This document shows positions 6,896-14,425 of a stretch of 64,000 nucleotides of DNA, in pieces. Made by a program: the position numbers and the translations under genes. The first letter of the stretch is position 1. Every line of letters begins with the position of its first letter. Origin of the DNA: an uncultured Oscillospiraceae bacterium. GTDB lineage: Bacteria > Bacillota > Clostridia > Oscillospirales > Oscillospiraceae. The notes under the pieces were generated by a model that saw only the letters and a program-made list of their open reading frames with translations, did not search any database and was not told the origin of the DNA. The stretch is taken from contig CAKUGQ010000006.1 of NCBI GenBank assembly GCA_934654755.1, positions 28,918-92,917 on the forward strand, read 5' to 3'.

Positions 6896-8947
6896 CTAGT
6901 TGATTGAGAATTCGCCTTGCTCCAAAAGTGCGGCGATCTCACGGCGCAGCGCCTCGGGCAGGGTCTCCGCTGAGCCGATCTGCTCTGCAGCTGCCTGCTG
7001 CGCCTGACGCAGGACCTCCGTATCCTGTGCAAGGTTGGCCATGCGGAACACGGGCAGGCCATGTTGTCGGTTGCCGAAAAAGTCGCCCGGCCCGCGCAGC
7101 TTCAGATCTTCCTGCGCGATGGCAAAACCGTCCGTGCTGTGCACGAGCACGCGCAGCCGTGCCATTGTCTCCGGGCTACGGTTTTCCGACACAAGCACGC
7201 AGTATGACTGTGCGCTGCCGCGGCCGATGCGGCCGCGAAGCTGGTGGAGCTGCGAAAGACCAAAGCGGTCGGCGTTTTCCACAAGCATCAACGTTGCATT
7301 CGGCACATCTACGCCAACCTCAATCACGGTTGTGGCGACAAGAAGGTCATATTCGCCCGCTGCAAATGCAGTCATAATCTGCTCCTTCTCGTTTGCATGC
7401 AGGCGGCCGTGCAGCAGCGCCACCCGCAGCTCCGGAAAGACGCGCCGGCGGAGTGTTTCGGCCCACTGGCTCGCGGCCTTGACCGATTCGTCTCCGTCGT
7501 CTTCGATGGCAGGGCAGACAATAAAGCTCTGGTGCCCCTCCTCGGCCTGACGCCGCACAAAGGCGTTGAGGCGTTTGCGGTAGCTTTCGTCGACGAGAAA
7601 GGTCTGCACCGGCTTGCGGCCGGGCGGCAGCGCATCGATGACCGACACCTCCAGATCACCGTAAAGAAGCAGCGCCAGGGTGCGGGGAATGGGCGTTGCC
7701 GACAGCAGCAGAAGATGCGGCCGGTCGCCCTTAGCCAGCAGCGCCGCACGCTGTGCTACGCCGAAGCGATGCTGCTCGTCGGCAATGACCAGCCCCAGAC
7801 GGGAAAACCCGGTCGATTCGGTCAAGAGCGCGTGCGTACCGATTACAAGCCCGAGCGTACCATCTGCCAGTGCTGCACGCAGCGCCGTTTTTTTCTGCGG
7901 AGAGAGCGAACCGACCAGCAGGCCGCAGCGCACGCCAAGCCGCTCAAACAGAGGCGCGAGCCGCTCATAGTGCTGCCGTGCGAGAATCTCCGTCGGTGCC
8001 AGAAGCGCCGTCTGATATCCGTTTACGGCGGCACACCACGCGCTTGCTGCCGCCACAACGGTCTTGCCGCTGCCGACATCGCCGAGCAGCAAACGGCTCA
8101 TTTGTCGTCCGGAACCGAGATCGGAGAGTATCTCATCCAGCGCGCGCTGCTGTGCGGCGGTCAGAGAGAAGGGGAGCGCTTTGTAAAATGTCGGCATCTC
8201 CTTTGCCGAGAAGAGCGCTGCACCGTGTGCGCTGCGCCTGTCGCGCAGCAGCATGAGCGCCGCAGAGAACACGAAAAACTCCTCAAAGGCCAACCGACGG
8301 CGCGCCTGCATCAGCAGCTCCGCGCTCTGCGGATTATGGATCTGGCTGATCGCTTTCTGCGCAGACAAAAGGCCGTATTTTTCCTCGGTTTCGCATGGGA
8401 GCCGCTGCGGATATTCCGCCGCGCACAGACGCAGTGCTCCGGCAACGGCCTGCATGACCATTTTGTTTGTCAGCCCTGCCGTCAGAGAATAGATCGGAAC
8501 AATGCAGCGTGTGACCGTGCCGGCCTCACCCGGCGCTTCAAACAGCGGGTTTGTCATGGCGTAGCCGAGGTAGTCGCCTGCCAGCGTGCCATAGAAACAG
8601 TAGGTCTCTCCGCGCTGAAGTCGGGAGGCGGCATAGGGCGCGTTAAAAAACGTCAGATTCAGCCGCGCGGTGTGGTCGGCGACGGTCAGCTTTGTCAGCT
8701 CCAACATTCGCTGCCCCGGCTTGGGGATGCGGTGGGTCTGCGGCGTGGTAACGACGGAGGCGATAAAACAGGCCGGCTTGTCCACCTCCAGCTCGCAGAT
8801 CGGCACAAGCCGCGTGCGGTCATCGTAGTCGCGCGGATAAAAGCGCAGAAGCTCGCCTACGGTTTGAATGCCCAACCGGGCAAACAGCTCCGCGCGTTTT
8901 GCACCTACGCCGGGCAGCACGGTAACGGGATCGTTTTCGTGCGACAT
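6896..8947 (-). CDS. recG: ATP-dependent DNA helicase RecG
   Basis: 683 residues, full length. The N-terminus has the wedge/OB region beginning with a helix-hairpin-helix-like segment (LPGVGAKRAELFARLGI), then Walker A GDVGSGKT, the DEQHR box (motif II), SATPIPRTL (motif III), and the C-terminal helicase motifs LHGRL, TTVIEVGVDVPNAT and QLRGRIGRG. RecG remodels stalled forks and branch-migrates Holliday junctions. The start has GGGAGG six bases upstream. It has its own promoter at 9067-9095, with a GC-rich hairpin in the leader. Confidence 0.97.
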   Translation of the reverse strand: MSHENDPVTVLPGVGAKRAELFARLGIQTVGELLRFYPRDYDDRTRLVPICELEVDKPACFIASVVTTPQTHRIPKPGQRMLELTKLTVADHTARLNLTFFNAPYAASRLQRGETYCFYGTLAGDYLGYAMTNPLFEAPGEAGTVTRCIVPIYSLTAGLTNKMVMQAVAGALRLCAAEYPQRLPCETEEKYGLLSAQKAISQIHNPQSAELLMQARRRLAFEEFFVFSAALMLLRDRRSAHGAALFSAKEMPTFYKALPFSLTAAQQRALDEILSDLGSGRQMSRLLLGDVGSGKTVVAAASAWCAAVNGYQTALLAPTEILARQHYERLAPLFERLGVRCGLLVGSLSPQKKTALRAALADGTLGLVIGTHALLTESTGFSRLGLVIADEQHRFGVAQRAALLAKGDRPHLLLLSATPIPRTLALLLYGDLEVSVIDALPPGRKPVQTFLVDESYRKRLNAFVRRQAEEGHQSFIVCPAIEDDGDESVKAASQWAETLRRRVFPELRVALLHGRLHANEKEQIMTAFAAGEYDLLVATTVIEVGVDVPNATLMLVENADRFGLSQLHQLRGRIGRGSAQSYCVLVSENRSPETMARLRVLVHSTDGFAIAQEDLKLRGPGDFFGNRQHGLPVFRMANLAQDTEVLRQAQQAAAEQIGSAETLPEALRREIAALLEQGEFSIN

Positions 8948-9020
8948 GACAGACCTCCCTGAAATTGTGTGTATGCGATCCCGTACGGCTTTTTCATTGC
9001 CGGGAGCACCGCATGGGCGG

Positions 9021-9052
9021 CGGCACGCCCCGTCGAGCGACGGGGCGTGCCG
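9021..9052. other. Perfect 15-bp GC-rich hairpin in the recG 5' leader
   Basis: Arms 9021-9035 and 9038-9052 pair perfectly with a 2-base loop. It lies between the recG promoter and start codon. Read leftward it has no T run, so it is not a classical terminator for the recG strand. On the plus strand a T run starts nine bases after the stem. Confidence 0.6.
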
Positions 9053-9066
9053 ACCACCCTGTTTTT

Positions 9067-9095
9067 ATTATAACGCATTTAAGGGGAAATGGCAA
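9067..9095 (-). promoter_or_regulatory. Promoter of recG
   Basis: TTGCCA (9095-9090), 17-base spacer, TATAAT (9072-9067) on the minus strand. Confidence 0.65.
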
Positions 9096-9132
9096 CAAAA
9101 AAGCAAAAGCCTGACGGACATGTCCGTCAGGC
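9096..9132 (-). terminator. Terminator of rpsT
   Basis: A 22-base perfect palindrome at 9110-9131 (CCTGACGGACA and its complement) is followed leftward by a T-rich tract. It lies 22 bases past the rpsT stop and overlaps the recG -35 region, so the two units are back to back. Confidence 0.8.
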
Positions 9133-9153
9133 GGAAAAACTTCCGGTTTTGCT

Positions 9154-9417
9154 TTACGCCATCGCGTTCATCTTCACGGTCATGCTGCTCTTTTTGCGGG
9201 CGGCATTGTTCTTGTGAAGGATTCCCTTGTTGACGGCCTTATCAACAGCGACAACGGCTGCCTTGTAGGCGACGTCAGCCTGAGCGCGGTCGCCGGCGGC
9301 GACGGCGGCGTCGAACTTCTTGATGGTGGTCTTCAGCGCAGACTTCGCCATCTTGTTCTGCTCATTCGCAGCACGGGAAAGTAAGACTCTCTTCTTTGCG
9401 GACTTGATGTTGGGCAC
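9154..9417 (-). CDS. rpsT: 30S ribosomal protein S20
   Basis: 87 residues, a basic helical protein starting (GTG) PNIKSAKKRVL with typical internal segments (SALKTTIKKF, VDKAVNKGILHKNNAARKKS). The GTG at 9417 is preferred to the GTG nine bases upstream because AGGAGG is then correctly spaced (8 bases) and the protein begins at the canonical residue. S20 binds 16S rRNA early in 30S assembly. It is monocistronic with its own promoter and terminator. Confidence 0.96.
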   Translation of the reverse strand: MPNIKSAKKRVLLSRAANEQNKMAKSALKTTIKKFDAAVAAGDRAQADVAYKAAVVAVDKAVNKGILHKNNAARKKSSMTVKMNAMA

Positions 9418-9482
9418 GGATTCCACCTCCTTGCGATATCTTCTCCGGAAACCCGGACGATTTTATCTTCACGCAGAAATAC

Positions 9483-9511
9483 ATTATAGCCTTGTCCCGC
9501 AATAAAAGCAA
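9483..9511 (-). promoter_or_regulatory. Promoter of rpsT
   Basis: TTGCTT (9511-9506), 17-base spacer, TATAAT (9488-9483) on the minus strand, 66 bases ahead of the start codon. Confidence 0.65.
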
Positions 9512-9590
9512 GCGTTTTTTTCTCTTTTTTGCAAAAAATTTTGCGTTTTTTGAAAAATCGGGAATGCTAGGCAAAAAGGAGGCGCTAAGA

Positions 9591-10430
9591 ATGACCGTTC
9601 GAACCGACCTTGCTGCCGAGGCAAGGGCACTTTTTGAGAAAAACGCAGATGAGACGACACGTCTTGAGGGGGTTTGCGCGCGTCGGCGAGAGCTGCGCGG
9701 CGCGGCGCTTGAACGTGTGGAGATCCTCGACGAACGCGGAGAACGGGCGCTCGGAAAACCGCGCGGGCGCTATGAAACGGTGGAATTTGATCCGCTGACC
9801 TACGATGTGCCGCAGCTCTCGGCGCTTTTGGCGCGCCGACTGCGACTGATGCTCGCGGTTGACCGCAATGCGTCGGTATTGCTGGTCGGCCTGGGGAACC
9901 GCGCGGTGACACCCGATGCACTTGGACCGGAAACGGTTGGCCGCGTGTTTCTGACACGGCATCTTCTGGAGCATCTGCCGGAGCAGTTTTCCGGCTGCCG
10001 CCCGGTCAGTGCGATCTGCCCCGGTGTACTTGCTACGACGGGCATGGAATCTGCCGAGCTGGTACGCGGCGCCGTAGCGTATGCAAGGCCCGAATGTGTG
10101 ATTGCCGTCGATGCGTTGGCTGCTGCTGCGCCGGAACGTCTGTGCAGAACGGTGCAGCTTTCCGATACGGGCATCAGCCCCGGCTCCGGTGTAGGGAACC
10201 ATCGTGCGGCGCTGACGCGGCAGACGCTCGGTGTCCCCGTGTACGCCCTCGGCATTCCGACCGTTGCCTCGTCCGGCGTCTTCGGCGGTGCCGGAGATAT
10301 GATCCTCACGCCGCGCGACATTGACGCGCAGATTCGGCAGTCGGCGCATCTGCTGGCGGCGGCGCTCAACCGTGTGCTGCACCCGCAAATATCCGACAGT
10401 GAGCTGACGCGTTTTTTGCCGATTTCTTGA
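9591..10430 (+). CDS. gpr: Spore germination protease GPR
   Basis: 279 residues starting MTVRTDLAAEA, with AAGGAGG nine bases upstream. GPR degrades small acid-soluble spore proteins during germination (family A25). Matching segments are LLVGLGNRAVTPDALGP, PGVLATTGMES, VIAVDALAA, DTGISPGSGVGNHR and GIPTVASSGVFGG. The protein is short compared with Bacillus GPR (about 370 residues). It begins almost at the TDLA sequence that I recall as the autoprocessing site, so the inhibitory propeptide seems nearly absent. It lies upstream of sigG on the same strand. Confidence 0.93.
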   Translation: MTVRTDLAAEARALFEKNADETTRLEGVCARRRELRGAALERVEILDERGERALGKPRGRYETVEFDPLTYDVPQLSALLARRLRLMLAVDRNASVLLVGLGNRAVTPDALGPETVGRVFLTRHLLEHLPEQFSGCRPVSAICPGVLATTGMESAELVRGAVAYARPECVIAVDALAAAAPERLCRTVQLSDTGISPGSGVGNHRAALTRQTLGVPVYALGIPTVASSGVFGGAGDMILTPRDIDAQIRQSAHLLAAALNRVLHPQISDSELTRFLPIS

Positions 10431-10819
10431 AAATGCGTTATGTAAACACGGTATTCAGGGGATGTATTTTTTTCAATCCGAGGGGGCTGTGCAAAACTCT
10501 GTGCATTGTGTGCAAAACTCGCGTAGAGACGATGAATGCGCACTTTTCCCGCTCTGAATACACGGATGCATGTACCGTATATGAATGAATATTGAATGGA
10601 TATGCTGTTTCATAATTTTTCCCGCCCTCGAATAATTATGAATTATGTAAACAAAACGACGGAAAAAACAGGTGAAAAAGTTCGTAAAACCCGGAAATGG
10701 GTCGAATACTGACGCAAGGATGGATGAATTGCCTGTAAGGACGCGGCGTAGAACGGATATTTCCGGGGAATACTGCTTGCATGATGCGCGGAAGCGTGCA
10801 GAAAACGGAGGATAGAACA
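10431..10819. other. Intergenic region between gpr and sigG
   Basis: No credible gene. It contains a 12-base direct repeat (TGTGCAAAACTC, at about 10489 and 10509), an AT-rich block around 10560-10640 with a local dyad (AATAATTATGAATTAT, near 10629), and a CATAAT box near 10610 that could be the -10 of a forespore-type (SigF/SigG) promoter. I could not find a convincing matching -35. No clear terminator for gpr was found. Confidence 0.4.
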
Positions 10820-11596
10820 ATGCAGGGCAAGGTGGAAATCTGCGGCGTGAACACGGCACGCCTGAAAACCCTGAGAAACGATGAGATGGACGTACTGTTT
10901 GCGCGTGCGCGGCGGGGAGACGAGGCGGCACGGCAGGCGTTGATCGAGGGGAATCTTCGACTGGTGCTGTCGGTGATCCAGAAGTTTATGGGACGTGGAG
11001 AGAACCCGGACGATCTGTTTCAGGTCGGTTGTGTCGGACTGCTGAAGGCCGTAGCACGCTTTGATTGCACGTTGGGGGTGAAGTTTTCCACTTACGGCGT
11101 GCCGATGATCGAAGGGGAGGTCAAACGCTTTCTGCGCGACTACGCTTCCATTCGCGTGACGCGCAGCCTGCGTGATACGGCTTATCGCGTGCTGCAGTGT
11201 AAGGAGGCGCTTGTTACGGAGCTGGGACGCGAGCCGACGCTGGAGCAGATCGCGCAGCGGTTGGAGCTGCCGGTGAAAAACGTCGTGGCGGCGATGGACG
11301 CCATTGCTGCGCCGGTATCTTTGTTTGATCCCGTCTACAGCGACGGCGGCGATCCGCTGACCGTGATGGATCAGGTGCGCGATACCAAAAATACCGACGA
11401 ACAGTGGATGGAGCGCATCGCGCTGCGCGAGGCGGTCGGAACACTCGGCGCGCGGGAAAAACGGATCCTTGCACTGCGTTTTTTTGACGGGAAGACGCAG
11501 ACGGAGGTCGCCTCGGAGATCGGTATCTCGCAGGCACAGGTCTCCCGGCTGGAAAAGAACGCGCTGTCCGCAATCCGCAAACAGCTTTGCAGTTAA
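10820..11596 (+). CDS. sigG: Sporulation sigma factor SigG
   Basis: 258 residues starting MQGKVEICGVNTARLKTL, which matches the distinctive SigG N-terminus (KVEICGVDTSKL in Bacillus). Regions follow in order: sigma 2 (NLRLVLSVIQKFMGRGENPDDLFQVG), sigma 3, the YSDGGDP linker typical of SigF/SigG, and sigma 4 (TQTEVASEIGISQAQVSRLEK). SigG drives late forespore transcription. GGAGG lies eight bases upstream of the ATG. The usual upstream spoIIGA-sigE genes are not next to it here, while gpr, a known SigG-dependent gene, is. Confidence 0.95.
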   Translation: MQGKVEICGVNTARLKTLRNDEMDVLFARARRGDEAARQALIEGNLRLVLSVIQKFMGRGENPDDLFQVGCVGLLKAVARFDCTLGVKFSTYGVPMIEGEVKRFLRDYASIRVTRSLRDTAYRVLQCKEALVTELGREPTLEQIAQRLELPVKNVVAAMDAIAAPVSLFDPVYSDGGDPLTVMDQVRDTKNTDEQWMERIALREAVGTLGAREKRILALRFFDGKTQTEVASEIGISQAQVSRLEKNALSAIRKQLCS

Positions 11597-11600
11597 AAAG

Positions 11601-11630
11601 AAGCCTTCCCGTACGGGAAGGCTTTGATTT
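11601..11630. terminator. Bidirectional-looking terminator after sigG
   Basis: Perfect 24-base palindrome (11601-11624, AAGCCTTCCC and complement) with an A run before it and a T-rich tract after it, 4 bases past the sigG stop. Confidence 0.85.
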
Positions 11631-12002
11631 TGCACTCTTTGCATGACAATCGTGCGCCCAACGGAGCGCGGATGCATTTTGCACGAAATGGTCTATACCG
11701 ATTTTGTCGCAAGGAGGTGCTTTTCGTCCTTCTCCGGAATCGGTGTTCTCAACATTTTTAATTGCAGAGTCTTTCTCAACTTTATCTCCGTGAATTTCCA
11801 TAACTTTCAGCGCGTCGCTATCCGTATAATAAAGCAATACCTTTTTGACTGGTAGTGCAAAATTGGATAGTGACCGATGACGTGACGTTGCCAAGTTGCT
11901 GCGCGGGTTGAATCCAACAAAGCAGACTCTTGCAAAAAGCTTTCTCCTGCGGTTGAGTGAGCGACGGTTGAGCTGGTGTTGGGATACCGCCATAAAAAGT
12001 CG
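11631..12002. other. Gene-free stretch between two terminators
   Basis: About 370 bases without a supported gene. Open frames on both strands (a 70-codon frame at 11643-11855, and a leftward frame crossing the sigG terminator) lack good ribosome sites and family resemblance. The stretch is flanked by terminators on both sides, so it may be decayed coding DNA. Confidence 0.35.
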
Positions 12003-12034
12003 AAGGCTGCGCCGGGCGGCGCAGCCTTCTTCTC
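12003..12034 (-). terminator. Terminator of the ABC ATPase gene
   Basis: An 11-bp perfect GC-rich stem (12003-12013 with 12018-12028, loop GGGC) is followed leftward by CGACTTTTT. It lies about 37 bases past the stop at 12065. Confidence 0.8.
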
Positions 12035-12064
12035 TCTCATATTGCATTGTCGGAGACCGGTGTC

Positions 12065-13234
12065 TCAGATCAGATTTTCTTCCGTTTCGGGGTCAAACAG
12101 GTGGACAAGCGACGGGTCGAAGCGGAAATGCGCGGCGCTGCCGTTGCGCACGCGGTCAAGTGTCAGCCCAGCCGTTGGGATGATGCCGATCACATCCTGC
12201 CCGGCGACGGTCATGTGCAGATGCATTTCGCTGCCCATCATTTCCGAGACGTCGATCGTGGCGTCAAAGCCTTCGTCCGCCAGCTCCAGGTGTACGGGGC
12301 GGATGCCGACAATGACCTCCTGCGTGCCCTTGCCTGCCGCCTTGAGCGCGGCCTGCTGCGCTTCGGACAGCGCGATGCGTTTGCCCAACAGCTCGAGGGT
12401 ATAGCTCCCGGCCTCGCAGATGAGCTTCGCGTTGCGGAAGAAGTTCATCTCCGGCGTACCGATAAAGCCGGCGACAAAGAGGTTGACGGGGTGGTTGAAA
12501 ACCTCCTGCGGCGTGCCGATCTGCTGGACGCGGCCGTCGCGCATGATCACGATGCGGTCGCCGAGCGTCATGGCCTCGGTCTGGTCGTGGGTAACATAGA
12601 CGAAGGTGGTATTGATGCGGCTGCGCAGCTTGATAATCTCCGCGCGCATTTCGTTTCTCAGCTTGGCGTCGAGGTTTGACAGCGGCTCATCCATCAGCAA
12701 AACCTGCGGGTTGCGCACAATGGCGCGGCCAATGGCGACACGCTGCCGCTGACCGCCGGAGAGCGCCTTCGGCTTGCGGTCGAGGTACTCCGTGATGCCG
12801 AGGATCTGTGCGGCTTCGTTGACCTTTTTTGCGATTTCATCCTTCGGAACCTTCTTGAGCTTGAGCGAGAAGGCCATGTTTTCAAACACGGTCATGTGCG
12901 GGTAGAGCGCGTAGTTCTGGAACACCATGGCAATGTCACGATCCTTGGGCGGCACGTCGTTGACCAGCCGGTCGCCGATGCGGAGCTCGCCGCCGGAGAT
13001 TTCCTCCAGACCGGCGATCATGCGCAGCGTGGTGGATTTACCGCAGCCGGACGGGCCGACCAGCACGATAAATTCGCGATCCGCGATTTCCAGATTGAAA
13101 TCGTCTACAGCCAGGACACCTTCCTCGGTGATTTTGAGTCTGGGAGCGGACGCTTCTTCATCCTTCTTCTTTTTCTTCTTCTTTTCGGTGTAGGGATAGA
13201 CTTTCTTGATGTGTTTGAGCGATACGCTTGCCAT
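12065..13234 (-). CDS. ugpC: Sugar ABC transporter ATP-binding protein (UgpC/MsmK type)
   Basis: 389 residues starting MASVSLKHIKKVYPY. ABC motifs: Walker A GPSGCGKST, Q-loop VFQNYALYPHMTVFENMAF, signature LSGGQRQRVAIGRA, Walker B VLLMDEPLSNLDA and H-loop THDQ. The C-terminal TOBE-like region (EVIVGIRPVHLEL, then MHLHM) fits the CUT1 sugar family, where one such ATPase serves several permease pairs. An unusual insert with a run of seven Lys and acidic residues lies at about residues 17-35, between the first strand and the Walker region. No permease or binding protein is adjacent, so it is an orphan multitask ATPase. The start has only a weak ribosome site. Confidence 0.9.
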   Translation of the reverse strand: MASVSLKHIKKVYPYTEKKKKKKKDEEASAPRLKITEEGVLAVDDFNLEIADREFIVLVGPSGCGKSTTLRMIAGLEEISGGELRIGDRLVNDVPPKDRDIAMVFQNYALYPHMTVFENMAFSLKLKKVPKDEIAKKVNEAAQILGITEYLDRKPKALSGGQRQRVAIGRAIVRNPQVLLMDEPLSNLDAKLRNEMRAEIIKLRSRINTTFVYVTHDQTEAMTLGDRIVIMRDGRVQQIGTPQEVFNHPVNLFVAGFIGTPEMNFFRNAKLICEAGSYTLELLGKRIALSEAQQAALKAAGKGTQEVIVGIRPVHLELADEGFDATIDVSEMMGSEMHLHMTVAGQDVIGIIPTAGLTLDRVRNGSAAHFRFDPSLVHLFDPETEENLI

Positions 13235-13381
13235 AAATGACGGCCTTGGACGGGATGCCTCCGCACTCCCGGCCTCACGTCCGCCCGCGCCGGGGCGGCA
13301 CGCCTTGCGGCAAGTCTCCACATTGCCGCACCGCAAGCCCTGCGGATGGGAAAACTCCTTTCGTGGCGGTCCGCGCTTGTT

Positions 13382-13462
13382 TGGAAACGTTTCCATTTCC
13401 GTGTGGAGCAAACGCGCCTACCTTAGTGACTCTATTTTAGCGGGAAAGACGGGCAAAGTCAA
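13382..13462 (-). promoter_or_regulatory. Promoter with LacI/CcpA-like operator for the ABC ATPase
   Basis: TTGACT (13462-13457), a 17-base spacer and TAAAAT (13439-13434) form the promoter. A perfect 14-base palindrome, TGGAAACGTTTCCA (13382-13395), lies about 40 bases past the -10 element. It fits a cre box or another LacI-family site, suggesting carbon-source control by roadblock. A further AAAGGAG at about 13355 is followed by about 115 GC-rich bases before the real ATG. Confidence 0.75.
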
Positions 13463-13573
13463 ACCCGCACTTTCCACAAAATTCAACGGGATTTTTGCGC
13501 AAAACGACGAAAGCGGAAGAGCATCTTCTTCGTGGCGGGCGCATAGAATGGGAGGAGCAAGGAGCGTGATCGA

Positions 13574-13852
13574 ATGAGCAACCGGTTTTCCAATCTGAAG
13601 TGCAAGGAGGTCGTCAATGTCTGTGACGGCTGCCGTCTGGGTTATGTTGCGGATGTAACGGTCGACCTGAAATGCGGGCGTATTCTGGCGCTCATCATCC
13701 CCGGACCCTGCCGCTTCTGCGGCATCCTCGGCAGACACGAGGACTATGTGATCCCCTGGGAGTGCATCCGTCAGATCGGAGATGATCTGATCCTTGTCGA
13801 GGGCAACGTGGGCGGTTTTTTGCATCCCCGCAGCCGCAAGGGACTTTTCTGA
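13574..13852 (+). CDS. YlmC/YmxH-family PRC-barrel sporulation protein
   Basis: 92 residues forming a PRC-barrel. The pattern LKCKEVVNVCDGCRLGYVADVTVDLKCGRILALIIPG, then EDYVIPWECIRQIGDDLILVE, is typical of the YlmC/YmxH family found in spore formers. An extra RFCGILGRH segment with Cys lies in the middle. Its biochemical role is not known; Bacillus relatives are sporulation-linked. An AGGAG site lies eight bases upstream. It is transcribed divergently from the ABC ATPase and followed by a terminator. Confidence 0.88.
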   Translation: MSNRFSNLKCKEVVNVCDGCRLGYVADVTVDLKCGRILALIIPGPCRFCGILGRHEDYVIPWECIRQIGDDLILVEGNVGGFLHPRSRKGLF

Positions 13853-13911
13853 CCGTTTCTCCGCCTTCACGGGTTTCCTGACGGCACAGGATGCCTTTCA
13901 AAACTCCGTTG

Positions 13912-13943
13912 AGCCTGCTGACCCATATCAGCGGGCTTTTTCA
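13912..13943 (+). terminator. Terminator after the PRC-barrel gene
   Basis: Stem AGCCTGCTGA (13912-13921) with TCAGCGGGCT (13928-13937), one G-T pair, then TTTTTC. Confidence 0.8.
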
Positions 13944-14230
13944 CTTTTGCCGCAAAAGTGTGGGCGCATTTTTGCGGGAGGGTGACGTCCATAAACTTGC
14001 ATCAACGGAAAATGAATGTAAAAATTATTTATGCGAATATCGCACAAAAATAGATGATAATAATTGTGAAAAATGATAGCATAAAAATGAGGTGGATTGT
14101 GTCGCAAAAGTGTGAGTTTTGCGGTATGATGCAATAAACGTCATGCTGGGGTCAAGTAAGAGATCGACGGATCCTGCATCGCCGGTACCGAGTGTTTCGG
14201 ACGACACAGAGATTATGAAAGGAACTACGA
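13944..14230. other. AT-rich intergenic region with repeated CGCAAAAGTGTG motif
   Basis: The 12-mer CGCAAAAGTGTG occurs at about 13953 and again at 14103. Each copy is part of a dyad: CACTTTTG-CCG-CAAAAGTG around 13944-13962, and CGCAAAA-N7-TTTTGCG at 14103-14123. The second dyad abuts TATGAT (14125-14130), a possible -10 for the fragment at 14231. It looks like the promoter region of a lost secreted-protein gene. Confidence 0.45.
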
Positions 14231-14353
14231 ATGAAAAAGAGTAATTTCAAACGCGTTCTTTCCCTGCTCCTGACGCTTGCGCTTATCCCAGCCCTTTCAA
14301 AAGCCGGGAGGCCCCTCGGGGCCTTCCGGCGAACCTATGCGCGGCGACGTTAA
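14231..14353 (+). pseudogene. Signal-peptide fragment of a lost secreted protein
   Basis: An ATG with AAAGGAA upstream begins MKKSNFKRVLSLLLTLAL, a clear signal peptide: basic n-region and Leu-rich core. The reading frame then enters a palindromic GC-rich sequence and stops after 40 codons. That sequence ends in TTTCGCAATGACA (14369-14381), shared with the dispersed repeats at 39671-39781 and 41970-42101. The mature domain has been deleted or displaced, so this is the 5' stump of an exported or lipoprotein-type gene. Confidence 0.6.
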
Positions 14354-14425
14354 AAACGATGCTTGCGTTTCGCAATGACAGGAGGTATAATGGTAATAGA
14401 AAGTTTTGGTAGGAGGAATGCTCGA

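Noticed and set aside
7244..8962. 572-codon plus-strand open frame
   Set aside because: Antisense to recG; composition is the reverse image of GC-rich codons and no domain is seen.
11643..11855. 70-codon plus-strand frame after sigG
   Set aside because: No ribosome site, no homology sensed, flanked by terminators; listed only as gene-free DNA.
11900..11925. GGGTTGAATCC resembling a tRNA T-arm
   Set aside because: No acceptor, D or anticodon stems can be formed around it.
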